64,000 nt of DNA from Obelidium mucronatum (GCA_025765595.1 JAIVFH010000037.1:186001-250000), one strand, 5' to 3'. Counted from the first letter of the stretch, positions 21,706-32,620 are shown. Numbers and translations: made by a program. The notes: generated by a model from the sequence alone, not told the origin.

Positions 21706-24700
21706 GAGGCAGGCGACTTGGTTGAAGTGCGGGCCGAGGATCGCCCAGAGTTGAGACCATTCGACACGGATACGGTTCATGTTGTAGTAACTGATTTCAA
21801 CGAGGCGTTGGAGGCAGTACATTCTAGGGTGTTCTTCGGCCGTGGTGGTGGTGGTGGTGGTGGTGGGTGATAACGCTGCTGAAGATGCATTGTTTGAGGT
21901 TGTGGAGAGTGTGATTTCTTCCCATGAGACTGCGCAAAGCGCCTTCACGAAATGGACAATAGCCGGTCCAGAGAGCTTCACTGAGCTTGTAAAAATTTTG
22001 TCCACGAGAATCGTCATTTTCTGAGAGGTTGCAATGGCCATGACTTCCTCGGAATATTTGGGCCCGTCTTTTCGGGATACATTCGACTGACGCGGTTGTT
22101 TGTCTCCTGATTGTCTTGAATACCGAAAAAAAAGTCAGGTCAAACAGTTCCAAAAAACAAACCCCTAAAAAAAAAGGAAGACAAACCTCTTGGTTTCCGC
22201 ACTCTGCACCTTCTCCAAACTACTAATACACAAAACAACATCCATCCACCCATCCCCCAACCGATCCCCCAACAACCTAGCAACCTCCAACAAAACCCTC
22301 GCCGCTTCCAGATTTTTAGGTTTCACGTCCCCGGTAGACCCACCTACACCCTGTTGCTGCTGTTGCTGCGACTGCTGACTGCGACTGCGACTGCGACAGT
22401 CCTTGAATCTGCTGCTGCCCACCATTCAACTGCGCAAACTTCCCCAACGTTGCCAAAAACGCTTTCCTCTCCAACTCCATATCAAACATACAAGCAATCG
22501 TAATCGCATGCTTGAAACCCTCCAGCGTCGTTGCAATCATTTCCACATCTTCATGGTTGTCTTGAAGACTCGCGCTGAGGGCTGTGTAGATGGACATCCA
22601 TGTGGTTTCAAACATGCTCTTGACGTGTTCGTAGTGTGTGGCAGAGTAGAAGATGCCGGGGTGGTTGAATATTAGTTCTTCGTCTTCGGCGGCAGTGTTG
22701 TTGGGGGGTTGGTGGGTTGGTTGTTGAGGGAGACTTGGGAGCGTCGTTGGATTCCGGCTTTGAGGCGTTCTTCGGTCTTCTGGGCCATGCTGAGAGCTGC
22801 TTTTTCGAATTTCACGTTGGCCGGGATTTCGCTTGCAACTGTCTTTTGTCGGGATAGTGGGTTGTTCGTCTTTGAGAACGATTTCGTTGGTTCGGATTTC
22901 ATCAAAGATTGCTTCCATGAAATCGACAGGTAAATCTTGATCGCCGTCAATTCCTCTATTGGAAAAAAAAAAAAGTTAAAATGTTTTTTTAAGTCAATCG
23001 TTTAAATATGAAATTAAAAAAAAACCTGTTGTTTTTCAAGAAATCAGCTTTCGTCATCCTCTTCTTGACCTGCGAGTTATGTTGATCCGTATTCAACATG
23101 ATAACACTATACGCCAACACATAGGCAGTATCAGCACTTGAAAACCGGCCCGGATTCCCCAACAAGTAACGTTCCGCAAACTTGAGCATGAAACGATCAA
23201 TTTTCTGTGCTTCTCCTGGAAGTCGAAAGTGTTGGAGAAATGTGCGGAGGGCAGTGACGAAGGGGACGTTTGTGAATTCTTGGAGGTCCACAAAGGCGTG
23301 CATTATGGCAATGTTTTCTTCAATTCTGTGTTTTTTGTTAGGTAGGCTTGTTTAGTGATACGACAATGGTTTTAATTCCGCACCCTTCTCCAAGAAATTC
23401 TCCAATCATGACTTTATCCAGCCCTTCAGTCGCCAATAAAAAGGAGGCGATATCAATCGGGGTTCTGGATGCGATTGATCCAGTGTCCAGTAAGAATTGA
23501 ATACCCTGAATAAGAAAAAAAGTTATTAGTTATACAACCTTTAAAAAAAAGACACACACAATTGACCTACCCTCTTTGGCTTCTCATTAAACTTTTTGAT
23601 CCCTTCCAACAAATTCTGTTTCTTCATTCGCAGAGTCTCGAATTGCATTGGATCATCCAACCCACTCATCACAACAACAGACGGCGGCAACAAAGCGCCA
23701 GACTTTTCCTCATTCGGTGAAGTCAATAGCCCCAACGACGCCGTACTCCCCACAACACCTCCAGTCAACAACACCACCAATAACACCCCCATTCTCATCC
23801 AAAACACCCAACCCCAACTGCTCTGTACTACCAAAACTACTCGCAGCCGCGCGTTTCCCTTCCTCCGTCCCCGCAACCCACTTATCCCACCCGAACCCTA
23901 CAAGCGGGGCCAACACCCCATTCACAAGGACTTGGATGCCTCGCTTCTTCAGTTCTTGGAAATCCCCACTGGTCGAGTAAAGCTTCCTTGAGTTGCTCTT
24001 TTGTGAAGGAGGTCAAGGCTTGGGTTGTCATTGGTCGGATAACATTGTTTTTTGTGGCGTTGATGGTTGTGGAGGCTGTGACGGTTGATAATTGTTGTTG
24101 GTGTTGCTGTTGCTTGTTGCTGCTGTTGATGAGAGGATGGTTGGGTTGTAACGACTCTTGATAAGAGCGTGACGAATCGTTCCCAGATGTTTTCACGCGC
24201 GGTTGTGCTTTCAACGTCGCAATCATAATTCAAGTAGATTTCAACAAGCAAGCGGCCGCCATCGCGGTTTTCTTTGAGTGCGGACGGTTAGAATCTTTAG
24301 TAGAGACGTGCGTTGATGGAATGTAATCAGGGTACTTGTTTTGGATTCAAGAATCGGGAGAATGATTTCAGTGAATATGACGCTGACTTCGCGTTTTAGG
24401 AAGACGCGGAGGGAGGCGAGGACTTGGGTGAATATTTCCATTGATACGTCAAATACTTGAGGGATGACGCTGACTGTGTTTCTTGTGAGGGAGAGGACAG
24501 AGGTATGGTTTGATGGCGTGAATAAAGAGAGTTGGAGTGTAAATGTTGACGATGGGTTGTGATGATGATGATGATGATGATAATGATGTTGATGCAAAAG
24601 ATGTGCTTTGCTTGTAGGTTTGGAGTTTGTGGCATGGGTGAGTTTGGAATACTGCCACCATCAGCCGCCTTCGATTGATGATGAAGTTCGAGAATTTAGA

Positions 24701-25767
24701 GATGCAAGAAAATCGGATGGAAATAGCATGGGAGCATTGATAAAGAAAATGTGCATGTGAGAACAAATGATTGTGTGGATCAAATGGAGAGACAGCAGTT
24801 TCGATCGCATTGCATTGGACTTTAGATCCGTGGATCCTTCGCCTGCAGGAATTGGTTTCATGCTCAATTTGCACAAGGCTCTGAGAACTAAATATGCGTC
24901 CTTGATGTTGTGGTCAAAGAGCGCCACGTTAAAGTTTTCCAGAGAAACTACAGATTCAATCGATGCCTCGGAGCCATCTGAATCGATTGTCGCAAAACCA
25001 AATGGACACACTCCTTTCGGGATACGGCCAAAGATTGTTTGAATCATTTGGGTTAATTGGGCCTGAGCAACAATTTGCGTTGAGGGAGACTTTGCCAACA
25101 GAAAGATGTTGAAAGTAGTTCTGATTGCCCTGAGCAGAATAGCAGCATGAATCGTGGGTTGTTGTTGTTGTTGTTGTTGCTGCTTGTCAAAGAAGTATGA
25201 GTTTGAGCCTTCCCTCGAGTGTGCACCCGACAAACCCCCCGCGGCCGCCACGGACCCCGCCTGGACAGCGGCGCCGAGCGCCTTGACGATCTGCAGCTGC
25301 ACTTTTTCCTCGAGCGCCGCATCGTAGCTCCCCGCGCTTGTTGCGTTGCAGATTGCCTCGACGATCTGGCCGAGCACGCCTGTGTCTTTTGTACTTGTCG
25401 CAGAGACAGACTCGCTCTCGTCATCGACACTCACAGAGACACTCACAGCGACACACTCGCAACCAACAAAGCGCGCAAAGTAGTCGTACGCAAACAGCTT
25501 CGCCAGACAGTCCAGCGCCACAACCGCCAGCGCGCCCGCCTTCGATCCCGCCGGCGCCGCGAGCGCAAGCAGCAGCGGCGCCGTCAGCCGCCCGAGCGCC
25601 AGCGTCCGCGCGTCCGCGTCGCCCGCCGCAAGCACGCCGTCGATTTCGCCGAGCGTTTCGCGCGCGGCCGCAACGGCGTCGCCGAGAGATGCGACGCGCT
25701 TCGTGTCTTTGTGCGCCGCGAGCTGCTCGAGCGCAAGCTTCAGAAAGACGTGCTTCGACGCCTCCAT
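19183..25767 (-). CDS. SEC7: ARF guanine-nucleotide exchange factor, Sec7p/BIG family
   Basis: Activates ARF GTPases at the trans-Golgi (family knowledge). Reading from 25767: DCB domain ([16 protein letters not shown]..., exon about 24750-25767, with an 8-Gln run), HUS segment, HUS box [10 protein letters not shown] (about 24210-24240), FNEKPKRG entry to the Sec7 domain (about 23580), GEFLGEG with the catalytic glutamate (about 23390), the [12 protein letters not shown] and [19 protein letters not shown] signatures (about 23090-23230), then HDS1-4 repeats to TAG 19183-19185. Introns are short. A run of about 27-29 Asn codons lies in HDS2. Between about 22700 and 24290 the frame must change at least five times (near 24285, 24120, 23985, 23800, and a compensating pair about 22700-22870) without usable introns. 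These are assembly errors or decay. N-terminal exon is strikingly GC-rich. Confidence 0.9.
21620..21705 (-). repeat. AAC microsatellite coding poly-Asn in SEC7
   Basis: Uninterrupted GTT/TTG run on the plus strand, read as about 27-29 Asn codons in the HDS region of SEC7 between VACL and [11 protein letters not shown]. Almost pure AAC codons, so recently expanded. Confidence 0.9.
22690..24290 (-). other. Cluster of frame breaks in SEC7
   Basis: Conserved SEC7 segments fall in alternating frames: ...LLKILT / [19 protein letters not shown] near 24285; the Gln-rich stretch near 24120; TKEQLKE / [14 protein letters not shown] near 23985; the GGTGTT-rich stretch near 23800; and [21 protein letters not shown], which sits one frame off between about 22870 and the C-run near 22710. 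No GT-AG pairs restore them. Confidence 0.65.
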
Positions 25768-26053
25768 ACTGAGTGTGAGTGTGTTTTAACTTCTCAATAA
25801 ATAAATAAAAAGAAGTTCGCGCCGAGTTTGCGTCCACGTGTGCCTTTCCCGCCGCTTTTCTTTCGCTTTTTGCGATTTGAGATGCCGCCGTTTGACAGCT
25901 CGAGATCGGTTGACTACAAAAATAGTTGAAGATAATAAAAAAAAGACCCTTCCATTCATCCATCTACTCGTCTATTTCTTGGTAAGTCTTTATATCCCTT
26001 CTTGTTCCTTCTTCAGTACTTACTTACTCTTTTCTTTGCTGCAGATATTCAAA
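25768..26053. promoter_or_regulatory. Divergent region SEC7 / mucin 3, with probable 5'-UTR intron
   Basis: 286 bp between divergent ATGs. On the plus strand TTG|GTAAGTC at 25982 and TTTGCTGCAG ending 26044 look like a leader intron just before the mucin 3 ATG. Confidence 0.45.
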
Positions 26054-28266
26054 ATGGTACTTTCTACTTCCTGATGATTATGAGAATCTTCTTCTTTCCT
26101 ATTGACAATTTTGACAATTCACAGAAACTCGAAATCACTCGTTCAATGCACTTTGGTCTCTTGTTTTTTTGTTTTGTCCTCGCTTTCCTTTCTGTTTTCG
26201 GAAATGCTGCTCCTATTGCTGTCAAACACCATAACATTCTTCGGCGGGCTGTTGCACCATCAACTACTACTACTACTACTACTACTTCCAGTCATGTCCC
26301 TTATTTTGTTACGAAAATTATTACCGTGAGAAAGCCTAAAGTGAGTTTTATTTACCGCCGAAGGCGGTGTTGTTCTGGCCGCCGTAGGCGGCATTCGTTC
26401 GCCGAAGGCGAAAATTTTACCGCCGTAGGCGATGACTAACCGCCGTAGGCGGTGAATAACCGCCGCAGGCGGTGTATTCTTTTTTTTTTACCGCCGGAGG
26501 CGGTGTTGCTCTGGCCGCCGTAGGCGGCATTCGATCGCCAAAGGCGAAAAACTTACCGCCGTAGGCGGTGACTAACCGCCGTAGGCGGTGTATTCTTTTT
26601 ATTGCCTTCAGCAGTTTTATTCAAAACTTACCGCCGTAGGCGGTGTATTCTTCAGTTTTATTCTTTCAATGCACAGGCAATGATACTAAAATCCTAATGA
26701 TCCAAATCATAGACCAAATCATCAACCACTACTACCACAACTTATTCTCCACCTCCATCGCCTACAAGTACTACTGAGAGTACTACCACAGAGACTCCTA
26801 CTACCGAGACCTACAGAGACTACAACTACCGAGACTACATCCACCTCCACTGAAACCACCAGTACGTCTACTGAAACTACTACGACGGAAACCACTTCTA
26901 CGAGCACTCTTACCACATCCACCAGCACCGAGACAACGAGTACTTCTACTAGCACAGAGACTACTACAACAGAAACGTCTTCGACCACTACGGAAACCAC
27001 TTCCACTACTACAGACACCACGTCGACGTCCACTGAAACCACAACGACCGAAACTACCAGTACTTCGACTGAAACTACTACAACGGAGACTACAACTACT
27101 AGTACCGAAACTACTTCAACCACCACGGAGACTACTTCCACTACTACAGACGACCACGTCCCTACCCCTCCACAGAAACCACAACAACTGAAACGACTTC
27201 GACTACAACAGAGACTACTTCAACAACTACAGACACGACTTCCACCTCTACAGAAACCACAACAACTGAAACAACCAGTACTTCGACAGAGACTACTACT
27301 ACCGAAACTACTAGTACGTCAACGGAAACCACTACTACAGAAACCACGTCCACTACTACCGAAACTACTTCCACCACTACAGAAACGACGTCCACCTCTA
27401 CAGAAACCACAACAACTGAAACGACTTCGACTTCAACAGAGACTACTTCAACAACTACAGAAACGACTTCTACAACAACTGAAACAACTAGCACATCAAC
27501 CGAGACTACCACAACTGAAACGACTTCGACTACAACGGAGACTACTTCAACAACCACAGAAACAACTTCCACCTCTACCGAGACTACAACAACTGAAACA
27601 ACTTCAACTACAACGGAAACAACTTCAACTACAACGGAGACTACTTCCACAACTACAGAAACGACTTCTACGAGCACAGAGACTACAACAACTGAAACAA
27701 CTTCGACTACAACCGAAACCACATCTACCAGTACTGAAACCACGACGACGGAAACCACCTCCACCAGCACATCCACAGAAACCACTAGTACATCAACAGA
27801 AACCACCACCACTGAAACAACCAGTACAACTAGTACATCTACCGAGACGACCACCACTGAAACCACAAGTACATCTACCGAAACCACAACGACTGAAACC
27901 ACGTCCACCACCACCGAAACCACTTCAACTACAACCGAAACCACATCAACTACTACTGAAACCACCTCTACTAGTACGGAGACTACGAGCACTTCTACAG
28001 AAACTACATCCACGAGTACTTCGACAGAGACGACGAGCACATCCACAGAAACCACGACCTCCTCCACTTCTACAGAGACGAGCACATCCTCTACAACTTC
28101 AACCAAGACTTCAACGACTCCAACGACGACGACCACAACCTGCGAGGTGGTGACTGATTATGTGACTGTTTGGGATGACGAAATCCCGTCTCCGACTGTG
28201 GCGCCGTCTTCTTCGACTTCTAGCGATTTCAGAGCTTTGAAGCTTAATAGATTGAAGAAGAATTGA
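26054..28266 (+). pseudogene. Mucin-like secreted protein, lectin domain lost (paralogue 3)
   Basis: Exons 26054-26056 (ATG only), 26125-26340 and 26713-28266. Exon 2 encodes a signal peptide (MHFGLLFFCFVLAFLSVFGNAAP), ILRRAV, and the PYFVTKIIT segment shared with paralogues 1 and 4. Exon 3 starts KSSTTTTTYSPPP and is nearly all Thr/Ser/Glu repeat to the shared Cys junction (TTTTCEVVTDYVTVWDDEIP). It then stops at LKLNRLKKN, where paralogues 2 and 4 begin the lectin domain with GRLKLMKSG. The repeat leaves frame near 26810 (a TGA follows within 50 nt) and returns near 27150; the net exon length is still a multiple of three. Intron 26341-26712 is 372 nt and packed with hairpin repeats. Either a truncated mucin or a decaying copy. 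Confidence 0.65.
26355..26643 (+). repeat. Array of 13-nt GNA-loop hairpins inside an intron
   Basis: About 12 copies of CCGCC-NNN-GGCGG (or one-base-trimmed forms). The 5-bp arms are conserved while the loop varies as GAA, GTA, GCA, GGA and once AAA. Spacing is 6-20 nt of AT-rich sequence. A block of about 100 bp is duplicated (26353-26450 and 26489-26590). A matching array occupies an intron of the dynein gene at 54684-54940. Confidence 0.9.
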
Positions 28267-28607
28267 GGGTTGATTTGATATACCCCTATTTACCTTAATT
28301 CATTTCTTTTCCCTTTTCAATCTCTCTTTTTCTCTCTTTCTCTCTCTTTCTCCTTTACTTTTCAATTTCCAAATGTGAATAAAATACGCTTTTTTTTTGT
28401 TGGCTTTCTCAATGCTGTTATTTTGGTTGTTTTGGTCGGGGTTTGTAGTGATAAAAAAAAATTTCAAACTCCGACTTCGGCTCCTGTCAAAAGTCTGAAG
28501 AGCAGAACGTTGAAAATAAAAAACATATTTCCAGAAACTAGTCGAGAATCGCAGCATCTATATCCCCTTCTCTCCCAACAGAACCTTCTTACGAGTATAT
28601 ATCATAA
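28267..28607. other. Intergenic, mucin 3 to mucin 4
   Basis: 341 bp, AT-rich with a TCTCTTTC run near 28318-28355. No gene supported. Confidence 0.6.
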
Positions 28608-30327
28608 ATGGTAAGCGTATGACTGACGACTCTCTCAACTGACAGCCCCCTGTTCAAAAAACATACAGCAGCGACCTACTCTTGTCAACTTGTTTTTAGC
28701 CGTGTTGGTCTTACTTGCAGTGGCATCGACTGCTTTCCCAGCACCCGGCCATGTTTACCAAATCGCACGTCATCGTCGAGCAGCAGTGCCATCTGACCAG
28801 CCATCCGCCTCTCATCAACCATACGTCGTGACGAAAATTATTACGAAACACGTAACAAAGAAAAAGACAGTTGAGTATAGCGCTGCGCCCAATCTTTTTT
28901 TTTTTTTTTTTGGGTTCTCATTCACATTGTATCCGGCCTGTCAAACTGACGCGAAAATGATTATTTCCATTTTTTTTTCTTAGACACCAACTACATCGAC
29001 TTCCACGAGTACAACTACAACTGAAACGGATACCACTTCGACTAGTACGACAACGACAGAGACTGAAACTACGTCGACGAGCACGACTACTACCGAAACA
29101 CCAACCACAACTACTAGTACAACAACGACAGAGACGGAAACTACCTCGACGAGCACGACTACTACCGAAACACCAACCACAACTACTAGTACGACTACAA
29201 CAGAGACTGAAACAACTTCGACTAGTACCACCACAACGGAGACGGAAACAACTTCTACTAGTACCACCACAACAGAAACCACGACAAGCTCGACGACCAC
29301 TGAAACTTCCACCACGTCCACCACCACCGAGACTACGTCGACTACCACAGAAACTTCTACTACGACTAGCACGACGGAAACCACATCGACCACCACTGAA
29401 ACATCCACAACTACAAGTACAACCGAAACCACGTCTACGACCACTGAAACATCGACAACCTCAAGTACCACTGAGACCACGTCTACTACTACAGAAACGT
29501 CCACCACAACCAGCACCACTGAAACAACGTCTACATCCACAACGTCAAGCACCACTGAAACCACTTCAACCACCACAGAAACCACTTCAACCACCACCGA
29601 GACCACGTCGACTACCACTGAAACCACTTCAACCACCACCGAAACATCCACAACGTCAAGTACCACTGAAACCACCACAAGCTCAACAACAACCGACACA
29701 ACTTCCACAACAACGGAAACCACATCAACTACAGAAACGACTACAACAGCGTCAACGACAACAAGCACCACTACAACATGTCTTGAAGAAACCGTATACG
29801 TTACTGAATACGATGATGGCGAAGTCCCACCTACCAGCACAACCATTCACTCATCATCATCTACAACGTCGGAATCTCCTTCCCCAAGTCCTACAGAAGA
29901 AGGTGGATGGGTAACCCAATACGGAAGACTCAAGCTCATGAAATCGGGAGTTTCGAAACTCATTGGCCTGAACTCGAGTAAAGTGGGTTCCGCGGGGTTC
30001 CCCCTGATCCTCTCTGACTTGTCTGAAGACACAAAGTTTGGACTCGATGTCGATGGCCACCTGCGATACCTGGCTGTCAACAATCTCTGTTTGGGTGCTG
30101 CCAAGGTGGAGCGAGGAGAGCCAATGCTGTTGCAGGAGTGTAGTGAGGCGCCGATTTGGGGGATTACGGGGGGTATGTTTAGACCGAGTGATGCGAGTGA
30201 GGATTTGTGTTTGGAGAATGCGGATGGGGTTTTGGATGTGGGGAATAAGATTCAGTTGGGGGTTTGTAAACTGGCGAGTGATCCGACGAGGGTGAATCAA
30301 AAGTGGCTTATTTGGGTGCAAGTTTAA
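28608..30327 (+). CDS. Secreted mucin-like protein with ricin-B-like lectin domain (paralogue 4)
   Basis: Exons 28608-28610 (ATG only), 28669-28869 and 28984-30327, 515 residues, all phases consistent. Signal peptide with core FLAVLVLLAVASTAFPAP, then HRRAAV and PYVVTKIITKHVTKKK (basic, before the stalk). Thr/Ser repeats of TTSTSTTTTETE and later TTETSTTTSTTE type run about 28990-29780. Next comes the TTTCLEETVYVTEYDDGE junction and a C-terminal beta-trefoil starting GGWVTQYGRLKLM and ending NQKWLIWVQV. LCLGAAKV, LCLENADG and NKIQLGVC correspond closely to paralogue 2. Likely an O-glycosylated extracellular lectin. The 114-nt second intron ends in a long T run. Confidence 0.82.
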
Positions 30328-30585
30328 GGGTTTTTGTTGGCAATCTTTCTTCTCACTCGTTCTCGCTTTCGCACTCTCTCCCTCTCTTTCGTCTCTCGTC
30401 TTTTTTTTTTTCAGAGATTTTAATTTAGTCTTGATTGCTCTTGATTGTAACCAAAAATACGCGTTTCTTTTTTTGTTTTTTGAATAAACTTTTGTATAGT
30501 CGTGAAGCTTTGTGATTTGCTGATCTTTGTTTGCCCCATTGTCTTGCAAACCCATAAAAAAAATCGGGTAATAATAGATTTTTAG
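30328..30585. other. Intergenic, mucin 4 to membrane protein
   Basis: 258 bp with a TCTC-rich stretch (30345-30400). No gene seen. Confidence 0.6.
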
Positions 30586-31461
30586 ATGCAACTGACCTCT
30601 GAAACTACATCTTTTCTTTGCTTGGTTGAAGCGGTGCTCGCTGGTACTTCTGTAGCATCTTTTGCCGGGCTTTTGACTGTGATTCTAAAGTCAGCGCCGT
30701 CAATTCGCGACGCGTTCACTCCCAAGTGCATGTTACTTGTTTCAGTGACGGCGTTGCTATCACTCCGACAAATCTTGAAATACGAATATTACCACACTGG
30801 TTCCGTTCCTGCCGACGCCGCCTCAGAAGTATCCACCGCGTTTCTCCTCGTTGGAGTGCTTTGGTACAACTGGTATCAAGGGTACGACGTGTTTGGCTGT
30901 TTCCTATCCACAAAAGCCATCAAGATCTTGAAATACGCTCTCGTGATTACATCGTTGCTATGCGTCCTACCACAACTCGCGCTTGTGTTCCCAACGAGCT
31001 TGATATCTGGAAATGAGAGTTACCACCGCGGCTCTTATTATTGTTTATACGCGGGTGGATTTTTAGTCGCTCTCTTGAACTTTTATTTCGCAACCTTGTA
31101 TTCGCGACAAATGCATCAAGTCATTGAAATCAAATCCCGCCGGTTCAATGACTCAGCGGCGACAACAGAAAAGAGTAGTGTGATGATTGATCCTCGATTT
31201 GGAACCATATCGCGGTATTCCTTGTTTGCGACACTTTGTGGGCTGGTTGCTTTGGTGTCGTTTGCGGGAAAGTTGGCGGAAATGGGGAAGGAGGGGTCTT
31301 GTTGCGGTGGCGGCGGCGGAGGAGGAGAGGAGGAGAAGGAAGGGGACGGGGGCTCTCGGTTTGTGGATTTTCTTGTGAGTGCGGAAGTGAGTTTGTGTGT
31401 TGGGGTCTATGCGTCAGTGCTTTTGAAGGCGAAATTGATTTTGAATCGAGCTGCATCTTGA
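30586..31461 (+). CDS. Multi-pass membrane protein of unknown function (paralogue A)
   Basis: Intronless, 291 residues. I count about seven hydrophobic helices, beginning VEAVLAGTSVASFAGLLTVI. A loop of Gly/Glu (CCGGGGGGG followed by acidic residues, about 31300-31360) precedes the last helices. No GPCR DRY/NPxxY signature or enzyme motif is evident. It resembles the next gene in length, helix order, an LSLR motif after helix 2, WYNWYQGYDVFGCFLS against WFHWLKGYQVFACFLS, and an RYSL/RYCL segment before helix 6. The pair is therefore a tandem duplication. Function unknown. Confidence 0.75.
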   Translation: MQLTSETTSFLCLVEAVLAGTSVASFAGLLTVILKSAPSIRDAFTPKCMLLVSVTALLSLRQILKYEYYHTGSVPADAASEVSTAFLLVGVLWYNWYQGYDVFGCFLSTKAIKILKYALVITSLLCVLPQLALVFPTSLISGNESYHRGSYYCLYAGGFLVALLNFYFATLYSRQMHQVIEIKSRRFNDSAATTEKSSVMIDPRFGTISRYSLFATLCGLVALVSFAGKLAEMGKEGSCCGGGGGGGEEEKEGDGGSRFVDFLVSAEVSLCVGVYASVLLKAKLILNRAAS

Positions 31462-31768
31462 GTTTTTTGGTTTGGTTTGACGCACTATCTGTAATAATCC
31501 TCCTCGCAGTTCGGGATGTACTGATGGCATTAAACGGTGGATGCATTGAACACGTTTATCATAAATGCAGGTGATATATAACAGTGGCACTTCAGATTAA
31601 ACGCGACATTCAAGAATGGGAAGAATATTCTTGCGTTTTCAAATTTCTCATCTTATTCGATTATTGTTTGGCATTGTTCTGGACGAATCGAAATCAAAGA
31701 AGGAACTGTATTCAACTTTTGGGCGATAACCATTGTTCGAGTTCTTAAATCACAAATTAGAGAAAACA
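31462..31768. other. Intergenic between the two membrane paralogues
   Basis: 307 bp; no gene supported. Confidence 0.6.
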
Positions 31769-32602
31769 ATGGAAGCAAGTCTCGTAGCTGATGCCCAACT
31801 TTCATCTCTTGTATACACGTCGGATGGAATTCTGGCAATTGCATCAATCTGCTTCTTTATCAGCTTCACTATCCTTGTTCTTGCAAAAAGCCCCAGTTAT
31901 CAAGATGCATTGTCGCGGCCAAATGTGGTTCTACTGCTCGCAATATTATCTCTATCGCTTCGAGAAACATTTCGAGCATGGTATTATCGAAATGGATCAC
32001 GAATTGCAAACGTGCTGTCTGGTCCATGCACAGCAGTATTCCAAGCCAGTTTCTTGTGGTTCCACTGGCTAAAGGGATATCAAGTATTCGCGTGTTTCTT
32101 GTCCCCATTTGTTCTCCATCGTCTAAAAGCAATCGTGATATTTTCGTCTTTGGCTGCCATTGTACCGCAACTGATTTTCACGATTATAAACAGTTGTACG
32201 CCTTTTGGAGGAACAGCCGTTGGGTTTACAACCTCCGCCACGTTTTTATTTTTTGGAATGACGTGCGCGATTGGTCTTAGTGTATATTTCGCGTCTTGCT
32301 ATATCGAGCATTTGCAGACTGTGATTGATTTGAAGGAGCAAGAACATCCAAGTCAGGTACTTAATACGAAAGAGCTTGAGGATAAATTCAGGGCGATATG
32401 TAGATATTGTCTGTGTTCAAGTGTTTGTGTTGTGATGGCATTGGGTTTGTTTTGTGCAAGGTTGGTGGTGATATACTTGGGGCCCGACGCGTGCAACTGT
32501 CTGGAGACGTATGCGCATATGACGATAGTCGCGGATGTGGGTCTTTTTCTTGGAGTTGTGAGTTTGGTGATTTTGAAAGTAAAGCAGATACTGGGGCGAT
32601 AA
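31769..32602 (+). CDS. Multi-pass membrane protein of unknown function (paralogue B)
   Basis: Intronless. I chose ATG 31769 (MEASLVADAQ), giving 277 residues and matching the N-terminus of paralogue A. An upstream in-frame TTG at 31733 lacks support. About seven hydrophobic segments, with the family landmarks LSLSLRETFRAWYY, ASFLWFHWLKGYQVFACFLS, a long second extracellular-type loop, and ICRYCLCSSVCVVMAL before helix 6. Tandem duplicate of 30586-31461. The more distant gene at 58574-59512 shares the ASFLWF and RYGLRSSVACFF segments, suggesting a small lineage-specific family. Confidence 0.75.
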   Translation: MEASLVADAQLSSLVYTSDGILAIASICFFISFTILVLAKSPSYQDALSRPNVVLLLAILSLSLRETFRAWYYRNGSRIANVLSGPCTAVFQASFLWFHWLKGYQVFACFLSPFVLHRLKAIVIFSSLAAIVPQLIFTIINSCTPFGGTAVGFTTSATFLFFGMTCAIGLSVYFASCYIEHLQTVIDLKEQEHPSQVLNTKELEDKFRAICRYCLCSSVCVVMALGLFCARLVVIYLGPDACNCLETYAHMTIVADVGLFLGVVSLVILKVKQILGR

Positions 32603-32620
32603 TTATAAACACCCAGAATT

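Noticed and set aside
21613..21870. Plus-strand poly-Val ORF
   Set aside because: Antisense reading of the AAC run coding poly-Asn in SEC7.
26355..26643. CRISPR-like array
   Set aside because: Units are 13-nt palindromes with irregular AT-rich spacing inside a eukaryotic intron; no uniform spacers and no cas genes.
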